A stretch of 21,896 bases of DNA from Treponema sp. (GCA_031259035.1 JAIRLZ010000139.1:1-21896), one strand, 5' to 3'; shown: positions 1 to 6,463, numbered from the stretch's first letter. Made by a program: numbers and translations. Notes: generated by a model not told the origin, from the sequence alone.

Positions 1-95
1 TAACTGATGAACAGATGTTACAGATAAAGCTACGAAAGGATAGATTCCACAGCGATTGGAATTATACTCTACAGCCTTCGGTGCTCAATATGTAG
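1..95 (+). pseudogene. C-terminal end of an ISAzo13-like transposase (cut by window edge)
   Basis: The frame beginning at base 3 reads TDEQMLQIKLRKD, then RFHSDWNYTLQP, and stops at TAG (93-95). The pattern TDEQM...RxxFHxxWNYT resembles the conserved C-terminus of ISAzo13/Rhodopirellula-type DDE transposases, as I recall that family. Only about 30 residues are inside the window, so it cannot be said whether the gene upstream is intact. It points toward the IS630 element that starts 92 bp later, so two unrelated insertion sequences lie side by side. The family match is from memory of the motif. Confidence 0.55.
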
Positions 96-186
96 TATTT
101 ATTTTGGGGAGAGCCCTAACAAGAATGCTCCTCGTTTTGCCTTTTATAATAACCATACGTGATATTTTCATATATGAATGTACAAA
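96..186. other. Short AT-rich spacer between two insertion sequences
   Basis: No gene is visible. It should contain the right end of the ISAzo13-like element. On the minus strand I looked for the continuation of the toxin gene interrupted by the IS630 element. Neither open frame (one of about 33 codons, one of about 22) resembles the rest of a HigB/RelE-type toxin. Confidence 0.5.
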
Positions 187-209
187 TACTAATCTTTTCA
201 TAAATATTA
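187..209 (+). repeat. Left terminal inverted repeat of the IS630 element
   Basis: Reads TACTAATCTTTTCATAAATA followed by TTA. It matches the reverse complement of 1263-1285 except at three positions (12, 15 and 18). The transposase stop codon lies 3 nt inside it. Confidence 0.9.
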
Positions 210-211
210 CC

Positions 212-652
212 TCATATATATTGCAATGATGGTTTCTGAAAGAAAGATGACACAATAATTGGTTTATGCATCAACGCATACAAAGCTTCTTTCACTATTT
301 TCAGAAATTGATCGGGTCCGTTGATTGTTTTCTTCCCTATGACATGGTGTTTTACATATGCCCATACCGTCTCGTCAGGGTTTAATTCCGGCGAATATCC
401 GGGCAGATAATATAATCGTAATTTCCCTTCCGTCGACTCCACGAATGCTTTTACTTTCTTGCTCTTATGCACAGGATGCCCGTCCACTATGAGAAACACC
501 GGATTTTTCCGCTTAAAAACCAATCGTTTCAAAAAGTCTATAAACACCGGCGCCGCGCAGGTCTTGTTTGTTGCCATAAATCTCATATGCCCTTTGCCGC
601 TTATCGCCGACAGCATATTTACCGAAAACCTCGCTCCGGTAGTCTTTATCAC
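212..652 (-). CDS. IS630 transposase, C-terminal frame (DDE domain)
   Basis: This frame encodes the second half of the IS630 catalytic domain. The second acidic residue is Asp57 in LIVDGHPVHKS. The third is Glu94 in YLPGYSPELNPDETVW. The formal start is a GTG (650-652) in a GTGA overlap with the upstream frame, but the family-like sequence reaches further upstream: the codons before the GTG read G-E-T-P, as expected after W-A-P-R-G in a full-length protein. It is therefore most likely the 3' half of one transposase made by a -1 frameshift at the GGGG run (663-666), or the product of a one-base indel. Independent initiation at the GTG would lack the first catalytic Asp. Confidence 0.85.
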   Translation of the reverse strand: MIKTTGARFSVNMLSAISGKGHMRFMATNKTCAAPVFIDFLKRLVFKRKNPVFLIVDGHPVHKSKKVKAFVESTEGKLRLYYLPGYSPELNPDETVWAYVKHHVIGKKTINGPDQFLKIVKEALYALMHKPIIVSSFFQKPSLQYI

Positions 653-1242
653 CGGCGTTTCACCCCGCGCGGCGCCCAGGTTGTCCCGCTGTGATAATCA
701 GAGCGAATCGCCGATTCATCCCCCCAATAGATGGTCGCCCCGCACTTTTTCGCATCCTTTTTTATCTTGGGATATTCCTCCTTTAAAAACTTACGCACCG
801 CTTCCTCGTTTTGCTGATATGCCGCATATTTGGGCCGTTGCGCCGACAACCCCAACGCCTTGAGCGTGCGCCATACCGACACCCCGGACATAGACACGTT
901 AAATATGCGCCGAATTACTTCCCGTATTATTTCTATGGTCCACAACGCAAAGGGGAACGCATATTGTTCCGGCGTTTCATCTTTTATGATATGGTAAAAA
1001 CGCATCGTTTGGGGGCCGGTTAGTTTTGGCGGCCGCCCGCCTGATTTATGGACGCGCAACGCCTCAAACCCTCCGGCCCGGTATAAGGACAGCCAATGAT
1101 AAATGATGCGCCGGTTGCAACCGATTGATTTGCCCGCTTCTTCAGGGCTTTCGCCAGCTAACACCCGCCGCACTGCCGTAATTCTTATTTGCGCTTGCGC
1201 CTCACGGTTTAATTTTCTTCCGTCATTTATTCGTATATTCAT
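649..1242 (-). CDS. IS630 transposase, N-terminal frame (HTH plus first catalytic Asp)
   Basis: 197 residues. The N-terminal half is a helix-turn-helix DNA-binding region that should recognise the inverted repeats (AQAQIRITAVRRVLAGES, then SPEEAGKSIGCNRRIIYHWL). A linker with GGRPPKLT follows, and then the start of the DDE domain with the first catalytic Asp in WGDESAIRSD. The frame ends just after TTWAPRG with a short out-of-family tail, VKRR. The full transposase continues in the -1 frame. No Shine-Dalgarno precedes the ATG; the -10 box TATAAT ends 6 nt before it, so the transcript is probably leaderless. The ATG also overlaps, as ATGA, the stop of the disrupted toxin frame that reads in through the inverted repeat. 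Confidence 0.9.
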   Translation of the reverse strand: MNIRINDGRKLNREAQAQIRITAVRRVLAGESPEEAGKSIGCNRRIIYHWLSLYRAGGFEALRVHKSGGRPPKLTGPQTMRFYHIIKDETPEQYAFPFALWTIEIIREVIRRIFNVSMSGVSVWRTLKALGLSAQRPKYAAYQQNEEAVRKFLKEEYPKIKKDAKKCGATIYWGDESAIRSDYHSGTTWAPRGVKRR

Positions 1243-1248
1243 GTTGTA

Positions 1249-1277
1249 ATTATATCATGCGCTAATACTTTTGTAAA
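1249..1277 (-). promoter_or_regulatory. Transposase promoter inside the IS end
   Basis: On the minus strand TTTACA (1277-1272) is followed by a 17-nt spacer and a perfect TATAAT (1254-1249). The ATG begins 6 nt later, which predicts a leaderless mRNA. Confidence 0.75.
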
Positions 1278-1285
1278 GATTAGTA
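1263..1285 (-). repeat. Right terminal inverted repeat of the IS630 element
   Basis: The reverse complement begins TACTAATCTTTACAAAAGTA and ends TTA. The transposase -35 box (TTTACA on the minus strand, 1272-1277) is embedded in it, so the transposase could bind over its own promoter. Confidence 0.9.
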
Positions 1286-1355
1286 AGGATACAATGAAAT
1301 CAAAGACAGGCGCTTCATTGTCCACTTTTTCATACAATTCGATTTCATATTCCAT
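1284..1355 (-). pseudogene. HigB/Gp49-like toxin gene, N-terminal fragment cut by the IS630 element
   Basis: Twenty-four codons survive: MEYEIELYEKVDNEA, then PVFDFIVSL. This resembles the opening of phage Gp49/HigB-type (RelE superfamily) toxins, which begin with a strand like YEIEFYE and a helix with SPVxDFLxSL. These toxins normally cleave mRNA on the ribosome, and the gene precedes its antitoxin. The IS630 TA target lies in the TTA codon for Leu24. The frame runs on through the inverted repeat for 14 more codons and stops in an ATGA overlap with the transposase start. Neither the toxin C-terminus nor an antitoxin is visible on the other side. The family call is recognition of a short motif, not a full-length match. 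Confidence 0.65.
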
Positions 1356-1361
1356 GATTTT

Positions 1362-1391
1362 AATATATCATATACGATATTCCCTTGTCAA
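1362..1391 (-). promoter_or_regulatory. Promoter and palindromic operator of the toxin gene
   Basis: On the minus strand a perfect -35 TTGACA (1391-1386) is followed by 18 nt and TATATT (1367-1362). The ATG is 6 nt further on, with no Shine-Dalgarno. A near-palindrome, ATATCGTATATGATAT (1380-1365, 14 of 16 positions symmetric), overlaps the spacer and the -10 box, where an antitoxin or toxin-antitoxin complex would be expected to repress. Confidence 0.7.
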
Positions 1392-1898
1392 GTTTTTTGA
1401 AGATTTTTTCACAAAATTTTTAGCCCAAATTGCGCATAACGTTCAGGTTGTTTACGACGTTTTGCCAGCCCGAATAAGCAAATGCGTAGCATTTGCAGGG
1501 CGGACAAAATGTGCCGGAGTGAGCCGTGCGAATGAGGGCGCAGCCCGATTGAGCTAGTCGAAAGTACAGGCGTGGTTTTTATAGAAAGTTGTTCGAAGGC
1601 TTAAAGGTTTCAAACAACACTTTTATAGAAATAATATTTTACACTAACTGACGCCATAAAGCGCGTTTTGGAACAGCCTCATATAATACTGAAATAGATA
1701 TAGTATACTGGCGGTACTTCGCCTGACAGGTCCGCTTGCGCGCCCCAGCGAAGCTGGGCGACTCCGCCTTCAACGTCTCGCTATCCACTGTGGCTGGGTC
1801 ATTTCGCCGCATTTAGCCAGACGCGGTCTTTGCCGCTTGCAGAGACCTTAATTCAGGCTGGCAAACCGCATCTGCTCCGGACGCTTCCGCGCACAGAC
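1392..1898. other. Non-coding stretch with inverted repeats (possible cassette recombination site)
   Basis: About 500 bp without a credible gene. Visible structure: a perfect 8-bp hairpin (GCAAATGC, loop GTA, GCATTTGC, 1478-1496); a 10-bp arm pair with one mismatch (1588-1597 against 1609-1618); an 11-nt direct repeat TTTTATAGAAA at 1577-1587 and 1621-1631; and a CCCAGC-GAA-GCTGGG hairpin near 1744-1758. The motif GCGCATAACGTTCAGGTTGT at 1432-1451 is partly complementary to AAACAACACTTTTATAG at 1612-1628, the kind of paired end found in integron attC sites. I see no clear terminator for the operon that ends at 1899. Confidence 0.4.
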
Positions 1899-2552
1899 TC
1901 ATTCTATCAGCGCTGTTATGTCCGTTGAAGCGCCCATGTAACGCTCATTGCCGGGGAAAACAACAACAACGCGGTAGACGCCTTTTGCGGCGGGCGGGGC
2001 GGGGAGCGCCCTAATGGCGGCGTCATTGACGGCGCCGTTGGCGTTTGCGGCGAAATACGAAAAGACAAGAGGCGGTTCTACCGGCGGTTCGGCGGACGCT
2101 TTGGCCAGCTTGGGTTCACCGTCATAGGCGAAACGCTGGATCGGATCGGCGACAATCGAAATAAAAGCCTTCTGAATGTGGTATTCAACTTTGATGCTCT
2201 TGCCCGGTTTGTATCCGTTTCCCCCGGGACGTTCGATTCTGACATAGTAATCGCCCACCTCAACCGGTGGTTCGGCGCGGCCGTTCCGGTCGTTCTCCAA
2301 ATCATCTTCGGACGCGAAATAGGTTATGACAAAAGAAGGCGCGTCATCTTTCGCCGCGTGGACTTCAATCGCCTGATTTCGCTCATTGTACTGGGTGTGC
2401 TGATAGGTGGCGGACGTGATGATGGGCGCTTCTTCCAAAGCGCTTTCTTTTGAAGCGCAGGAAATAAAAAAAAGTGCCGGCAACGCCGCTGACGCCGCGA
2501 TGAGAAACGCCGCTTTTGTGATAGATCGCTTCCTCATGCCAACCATCGTCAT
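1899..2552 (-). CDS. Small lipoprotein with two MBG-like beta domains
   Basis: 217 residues from the ATG at 2552, which overlaps the cysK stop as ATGA; another in-frame ATG lies at 2546. A basic start (MRKRS) and a hydrophobic stretch lead to the lipobox FFISC (Cys32), so the protein is probably lipid-anchored and exposed outside the cytoplasmic membrane. The rest looks like two tandem domains, about 46-125 and 132-215. Each has a Y-x-x-x or Y-D-G-E-P opening, a central ITYFAS/FSYFAA strand, and a closing G-x-Y-x-V-x-x-x-x-P-G-N-x-x-Y. That resembles the MBG/Ig-like repeats of bacterial surface proteins. No enzymatic motif is seen. It is translationally coupled to cysK, so it may serve the same uptake pathway, but its function is unknown. 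Confidence 0.75.
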   Translation of the reverse strand: MTMVGMRKRSITKAAFLIAASAALPALFFISCASKESALEEAPIITSATYQHTQYNERNQAIEVHAAKDDAPSFVITYFASEDDLENDRNGRAEPPVEVGDYYVRIERPGGNGYKPGKSIKVEYHIQKAFISIVADPIQRFAYDGEPKLAKASAEPPVEPPLVFSYFAANANGAVNDAAIRALPAPPAAKGVYRVVVVFPGNERYMGASTDITALIE

Positions 2553-3508
2553 TCGTCCAAATCGGAAAGCTGGGTGGACAAGTAGCGTTCCCCGGAGTCC
2601 GGCAATATCACCACGATTGTCTTGCCCCGGCTTTCCGGGCGGGACGCGATCTTGAGGGCTGCCCACACCGCCGCGCCGGAAGAAATGCCGGCGAGGATGC
2701 CTTCAACGCGCGCCAGAACGCGGGCGCTTGAAATGGCGTCTTCATTCGTAACCCTCACCACCTCGTCAATGATCGACCGGTTGAGCGCCTTGGGTATAAA
2801 GCCCGCGCCTATTCCCTGAATGCGGTGAGGTCCGGCGAGGCCGCCTGAAAGTACCGGCGAGGCGTCCGGTTCCACGGCGACGATCTTCACAGCGGGATCC
2901 CTTGACTTGAGAACTTCCCCAACACCCGTGATCGTGCCGCCGGTTCCGACTCCCGCTACAAAGACATCCACCGCGCCTCTGGCATCCGCCCAGATTTCTT
3001 CGGCTGTGGTTTGACGGTGAACTTCGGGATTCGCGGGGTTTTCAAATTGCATGGGCATGTAGGCGCCTGAGATGCGGCTGACCAGTTCCTCGGCTTTTTG
3101 AACCGCCCCCTTCATGCCGGACTTGCCGGATGTCAGCGTCACTTCCGCGCCGAGCATACGAGCGAGTTTCCGCCGTTCCACGGACATGGTTTCCGGCATG
3201 GTGAGGATGAGTTTGTAGCCTTTTGCGGCGCAGGCGAACGCCAGCCCTATGCCGGTGTTGCCCGATGTGGGTTCAACGACTGTTCCGCCGGGTTTAAGCT
3301 TTCCGTCCCGTTCAGCCGCCTCCAGCATCGCGGCCCCTATGCGATCCTTAACGCTGGCCATAGGGTTGAAGGCTTCTATCTTCGCCAGAACTGCGCCAGG
3401 CAAATCTTTTCCCAACTTGGCGAGTCTGACTAAGGGCGTATTTCCCCGCGCCGCGATGATGTTGTCGAAAACCATCCCCCGGCAGGAGACAACCTCCCGT
3501 TCATCCAT
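2549..3508 (-). CDS. cysK: Cysteine synthase (O-acetylserine sulfhydrylase, PLP enzyme)
   Basis: 319 residues, normal length for CysK/CysM. It joins sulfide (or another sulfur donor) to O-acetylserine to make L-cysteine in the cytoplasm. The PLP lysine is Lys54 in FNPMASVKDRIG. The substrate loop TSGNTGIG is at 81-88, the phosphate-binding loop GVGTGGTITG at 186-195, and the GISSGAA motif lies near the C-terminus. The start is fixed by AGGAGAACATT directly before the ATG. The gene begins 9 nt after the transporter ATPase and overlaps the MBG lipoprotein by 4 nt, so it is embedded in a sulfonate/taurine-type uptake operon. That suggests the imported compound supplies sulfur for cysteine, but no desulfonating enzyme is in the window, so the link is inference. 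CysM-type specificity cannot be excluded. Confidence 0.93.
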   Translation of the reverse strand: MDEREVVSCRGMVFDNIIAARGNTPLVRLAKLGKDLPGAVLAKIEAFNPMASVKDRIGAAMLEAAERDGKLKPGGTVVEPTSGNTGIGLAFACAAKGYKLILTMPETMSVERRKLARMLGAEVTLTSGKSGMKGAVQKAEELVSRISGAYMPMQFENPANPEVHRQTTAEEIWADARGAVDVFVAGVGTGGTITGVGEVLKSRDPAVKIVAVEPDASPVLSGGLAGPHRIQGIGAGFIPKALNRSIIDEVVRVTNEDAISSARVLARVEGILAGISSGAAVWAALKIASRPESRGKTIVVILPDSGERYLSTQLSDLDE

Positions 3509-3517
3509 AATGTTCTC

Positions 3518-4429
3518 CTATATTGAATAATCCGATTCTTGATTGATGTCATACTGAAACATCGCCAGTATGCGCTCATGGATTTCCACCAGTTCCGCGT
3601 CCGTTCTTGCCCGCGGGCGTCTTACCTCAACCGGCATACGGTTGCGGATCGTCCCCGGACTCGGAGAGAACACCGCCACCTCGTCTGAAAGATAGACAGC
3701 TTCCTGAACGTCATGCGTCACCAGAATGATGGTGATGGGGTTTCCGGTTTCACTGGTCTCGTACCAGAGCCGCAGCAGTTCGTCTTGCAGTTTTTCCCGC
3801 GTCAGGGCGTCCACCGCAGCGAACGGCTCGTCCATCAGGATTATTTTCGGCTCCACCGAGAGCGCTCTTGCCAGAGCCAAGCGCTGCCTCATGCCTCCCG
3901 AAAGCTGGGAGGGATATTTATGCGCGGACGCGGCGAGACCCACTTTATGCAGATAGTACAGCGACTTCTCCTCAATTTCCCGTTTTTTTAATGCGGTCCC
4001 GCCGCGTCTGTCAGCATTCCTCAGTTTAAGGGCGAAGACTACATTTTGCAGTGCCGTCATCCAGGGGAAGACCGCGTAATCCTGAAAGATCATGGCGATG
4101 TCGTGTTTGGGACGATCCCGAAACACGCCGTTGGCGAGCGGCGAGATGAAACGGTAGCGCCTGCGGTAGGCGATCTGCTCCTTGCGGGTCGCGGGCAGAG
4201 GTTCCAGCACGAGCTTGCCGTCAATATGGATGGTTCCGTCGGTGGGCGCCTGCAGTCCCGCGAGGATTTCCAAAAAGGTCGATTTTCCGCAGCCGGAGGG
4301 TCCCAAAAGGGACACTATCTTTCCGTCTGGAATGGTGAGGGACACGTTCAACACCGCCGTAAGCCCTTCAGCCAGCCCTTTCTCATTGACAACCGAAAAA
4401 AATTTGCCGATGCTCTTGGCTTCTATCAT
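3518..4429 (-). CDS. ABC transporter ATPase, SsuB/TauB/NrtD-type
   Basis: 303 residues from the ATG at 4429; an upstream ATG at 4468 would overlap the permease and lacks a better ribosome site. This subunit powers import on the cytoplasmic face. Walker A GPSGCGKST is at 43-51, the Q-loop Gln116 in MIFQDYAVFPW, the signature LSGGMRQRLALARAL from 176, Walker B IILMDEP at 196-202, and the switch His239 in LVTHDVQEA. Lys49 to Gln116 is 67 residues, against roughly 40-45 in ordinary SsuB/TauB proteins by my recollection. The extra segment includes basic residues (RKEQIAYRRRYRF) and could contact the permease. It follows the permease by 13 nt. Family is certain; substrate is not. Confidence 0.92.
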   Translation of the reverse strand: MIEAKSIGKFFSVVNEKGLAEGLTAVLNVSLTIPDGKIVSLLGPSGCGKSTFLEILAGLQAPTDGTIHIDGKLVLEPLPATRKEQIAYRRRYRFISPLANGVFRDRPKHDIAMIFQDYAVFPWMTALQNVVFALKLRNADRRGGTALKKREIEEKSLYYLHKVGLAASAHKYPSQLSGGMRQRLALARALSVEPKIILMDEPFAAVDALTREKLQDELLRLWYETSETGNPITIILVTHDVQEAVYLSDEVAVFSPSPGTIRNRMPVEVRRPRARTDAELVEIHERILAMFQYDINQESDYSI

Positions 4430-4442
4430 CCTGACGCCGCCT

Positions 4443-5267
4443 TTACCGCCCCACTTTCCATATGGCAAGTTTGATCTCTATATACTTGAGTATCTCAATG
4501 AGGAACCAGCCGAGCCAGCCCAAGATGACCATGCACACCATCATTTCGGGGATGACAAAGTAATCTTTCGCCTGCCCCAGCAAATAACCTATGCCCATGC
4601 GCCCGCCGTAGGATTCGCCTATAAGGAGCATCACCAGCCCCATAGCGACGCCGGTCTTAAGGCTCATAATGATGGAGCCAAAGGCGTGCCAAAAGTAGAC
4701 CTTGCGGAGCAGGGTGAATTCGCTGGCGCCAAAAACCCTGGCTGACGCGAGATAGCGGGGGTCGGTGTCCTTGATTCCTTGGTAGGTGTTGAACAGCACC
4801 GGATAGAAGATGCCGATAAACATGAGGAAAATGTGCATCTTCGAGCCGATGCCGAAGAAGATGATGGTCATGGGAACCCATGCGGGCGGCGGTATGGGGG
4901 ACAGCAACTGCCAGAGGGGCAGGACATAGGCGCGTATCTTGAGGTTCCAGCCCATGAGCAGACCGATGGGAACCGCCAGGACAACCGCGATGCCGAACGC
5001 CGTGAAGAACCGCCCCATGCTGATTCCGATGTGCAGTACGAGATCTTTGTGCCACAACATGAACCAAAACCGTTGCGCCACAGTGGAAAGGCTCGGGACG
5101 AGGCTTTCCGGCAGTACCTTCCAGCGGGGAAGGAATTCCCACAAAAGGAGTATGGGAATAAATATGGTCAAGAATTCCAGTGAGAAAAAATTCATCAGGG
5201 AATTCTTGAAGAATCCGCCGAGTTCAAGCAGAACCCGGCGGAACCCTTTTGTTTCGTAATCCGTCAT
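4443..5267 (-). CDS. ABC transporter permease, SsuC/TauC-type
   Basis: 274 residues with about six hydrophobic segments, beginning with FLTIFIPILLLWEF near residue 35. The BPD_transp_1 EAA-like cytoplasmic loop is ASARVFGASEFTLLRKVYF, where the ATPase docks. FITAFG-like and AVPIGLLMGW segments and LSPIPPPAWVPMTIIFFGIG are typical of the sulfonate/taurine/nitrate permease family. It presumably forms a homodimer in the inner membrane. It starts 19 nt after the binding-protein gene and is followed 13 nt later by the ATPase. The ribosome site before the ATG (CGGGAT) is weak, so translation may depend on coupling. Confidence 0.9.
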   Translation of the reverse strand: MTDYETKGFRRVLLELGGFFKNSLMNFFSLEFLTIFIPILLLWEFLPRWKVLPESLVPSLSTVAQRFWFMLWHKDLVLHIGISMGRFFTAFGIAVVLAVPIGLLMGWNLKIRAYVLPLWQLLSPIPPPAWVPMTIIFFGIGSKMHIFLMFIGIFYPVLFNTYQGIKDTDPRYLASARVFGASEFTLLRKVYFWHAFGSIIMSLKTGVAMGLVMLLIGESYGGRMGIGYLLGQAKDYFVIPEMMVCMVILGWLGWFLIEILKYIEIKLAIWKVGR

Positions 5268-5286
5268 ATCCCGATGCTTCGCCGTT

Positions 5287-6306
5287 TTACCAAGTTATAC
5301 CCTTAAACTCAGAAGCGAAAAGCGCGTCGCCGGGATTCTTGTCTATAGTTCCCTGTCGTACCAAGGCGTCAGCGTAGCCTTTGAGCTGTTCCGTGGCAAG
5401 TTGCGTGGTAAAGCCCAGTTTGGGATTGCTGTTGATGATGGCTTGCCGGTCAACGGACACATATTTCGCGGCGATATCCACGATGTCTGACGCAACCGGG
5501 TTGGCGAGAATAAGCTGATCCGCCTCGGCAATCGCCTCAACAAAGGCTTTGGCGTCTCCCAGACGGGCGGCGAGGAAGTCCTTGTTGGCGTTGATGGTCC
5601 GGCACGGCGGATTTTCACCGGCCAGGTTGGGATCAATGGTTCCGTCGCCATCGGCGTCGGACTCTCCGTTAAAGAGGGTTTTGTATTTGGGATTTCCAGC
5701 CTCGTCTTTTGCGAGGAGCGCCAAAGCTACAAAAGGCTCTTCAAGAATGGCGCCTTTCACCTGTCCAGCGTCAAGAGCGGCGATGGCCGCGCCGGGCGCC
5801 AGCGTCACCAGTTCAAAATCAATGTTATACTGGTTCCGCAGCGCGTCCCTGATGAGGATCACCGCGCAGCAGGTGGTGGAAAGCCCGGCTATTTGTTGCC
5901 CGTCAAGGTCTGCGGGCATCCTGTAGGGCGCGTCGACCGGAACCACCAGCACGGACGTGCAAGGTATCTTCACTTGAGCGATAATGGAGATGTTCTGCCC
6001 CTTGGCTATGGGGGTAATGACCCCGGTGGGGCAATTGAACACAATGTCCGCTTCTCCACCGACCACCGCCGCGACGCCTGAACTGGTCTGCTGTATCTCC
6101 ACTTCCAGACCGCGCTTGGCAAAAAGCCCCTTTTCATAGGCCACATAGAGATTGAGGTGGTGGGTTGAATTGGCGTCCGCCACAATCACCTTTTTGTCCG
6201 ACAGGGTTGGTTGCGCTGCGGACGGCGCCTCGTCCTTTTTTGGGCCAGCCCAGAGGCTTGCGGCGAAAACCGCGAAAGACAAAAATACGCATAGTATTTT
6301 TTTCAT
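5287..6306 (-). CDS. Substrate-binding protein, NMT1/THI5-like (SsuA/TauA/NrtA type)
   Basis: 339 residues. MKKILCVFLSFAVFAASLWA is a signal peptide with an A-x-A/G-type cleavage site and no lipobox, so the protein is probably soluble in the periplasm. The NMT1-like fold shows as two lobes with GLFAKRGLEVEI near 60, GEADIVFNCPTG near 84, and KGAILEEPFVALAL near 184. An insertion at 215-232 carries DADGDGTID (Asp217, Asp219, Asp221, Gly222, Asp225), matching the DxDxDGxxD calcium loop of EF-hands; this is not usual for the family. TTCC at 144-147 is also uncommon. It is the first gene of the operon, with an excellent AGGAGG ribosome site. The ligand could be a sulfonate, taurine, nitrate or a thiamine precursor; cysK downstream favours a sulfur compound. 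Confidence 0.88.
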   Translation of the reverse strand: MKKILCVFLSFAVFAASLWAGPKKDEAPSAAQPTLSDKKVIVADANSTHHLNLYVAYEKGLFAKRGLEVEIQQTSSGVAAVVGGEADIVFNCPTGVITPIAKGQNISIIAQVKIPCTSVLVVPVDAPYRMPADLDGQQIAGLSTTCCAVILIRDALRNQYNIDFELVTLAPGAAIAALDAGQVKGAILEEPFVALALLAKDEAGNPKYKTLFNGESDADGDGTIDPNLAGENPPCRTINANKDFLAARLGDAKAFVEAIAEADQLILANPVASDIVDIAAKYVSVDRQAIINSNPKLGFTTQLATEQLKGYADALVRQGTIDKNPGDALFASEFKGITW

Positions 6307-6346
6307 GGAATCCTCCTATAAATTCCTATTATATCAATAGGTTTAC

Positions 6347-6376
6347 ATTGTAAGCTATATTCATGCGTTTAGTCAA
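6347..6376 (-). promoter_or_regulatory. Promoter of the transporter-cysK operon
   Basis: On the minus strand TTGACT (6376-6371) is followed by 18 nt and TACAAT (6352-6347), about 40 nt before the ATG. Two small dyads overlap the start region: TTAC-N3-GTAA around the -10 box and CTATT-N5-AATAG at 6326-6340. Either could be an operator. The leader contains AGGAGGATTCC before the ATG. Confidence 0.65.
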
Positions 6377-6427
6377 TAGGGTGGATGCAAAAAAACAGGA
6401 AAAAAATAAACCTCTCCGCCGCAGAGC

Positions 6428-6463
6428 GCGTGAAGCGGCGAGGGCGTCTGCGCCGCTTCACGC
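6428..6463. repeat. Perfect 13-bp inverted repeat
   Basis: GCGTGAAGCGGCG (6428-6440) and CGCCGCTTCACGC (6451-6463) flank a 10-nt loop. It lies about 50 bp upstream of the operon promoter's -35 box. It has no T-run on either side, so it is not an ordinary terminator. Confidence 0.8.

Larger units (their letters stand above)
187..1285 (-). mobile_element. IS630-family insertion sequence, complete, TA-flanked
   Basis: The element is about 1.1 kb and bounded by imperfect inverted repeats at 187-209 and 1263-1285 that match at 20 of 23 positions. Both begin with TA, the dinucleotide target duplicated by IS630/Tc1 elements. It carries one transposase, on the minus strand, in two overlapping frames. 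It has its own promoter, whose -35 box lies inside the right repeat. The right end interrupts a toxin gene exactly at a TTA codon. The left flank does not continue that toxin gene, so either the flanking DNA was rearranged after insertion or the neighbouring ISAzo13-like element replaced it. Confidence 0.9.

Noticed and set aside
96..186. C-terminus of the interrupted toxin on the left side of the IS630 element
   Set aside because: Both open minus-strand frames were read from the TA junction and neither resembles a HigB/RelE toxin.
1294..1557. 87-codon plus-strand ORF over the IS end and downstream region
   Set aside because: It crosses the toxin promoter and inverted repeats in the opposite direction, has no ribosome site and low-complexity, mixed composition.
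1668..1681. 14-nt sequence shared with 8650-8663 (TGAGGCTGTTCCAA) as a possible IS end
   Set aside because: A 14-nt match is roughly what chance allows in a 22-kb window searched on both strands, and no inverted partner or transposase accompanies it.
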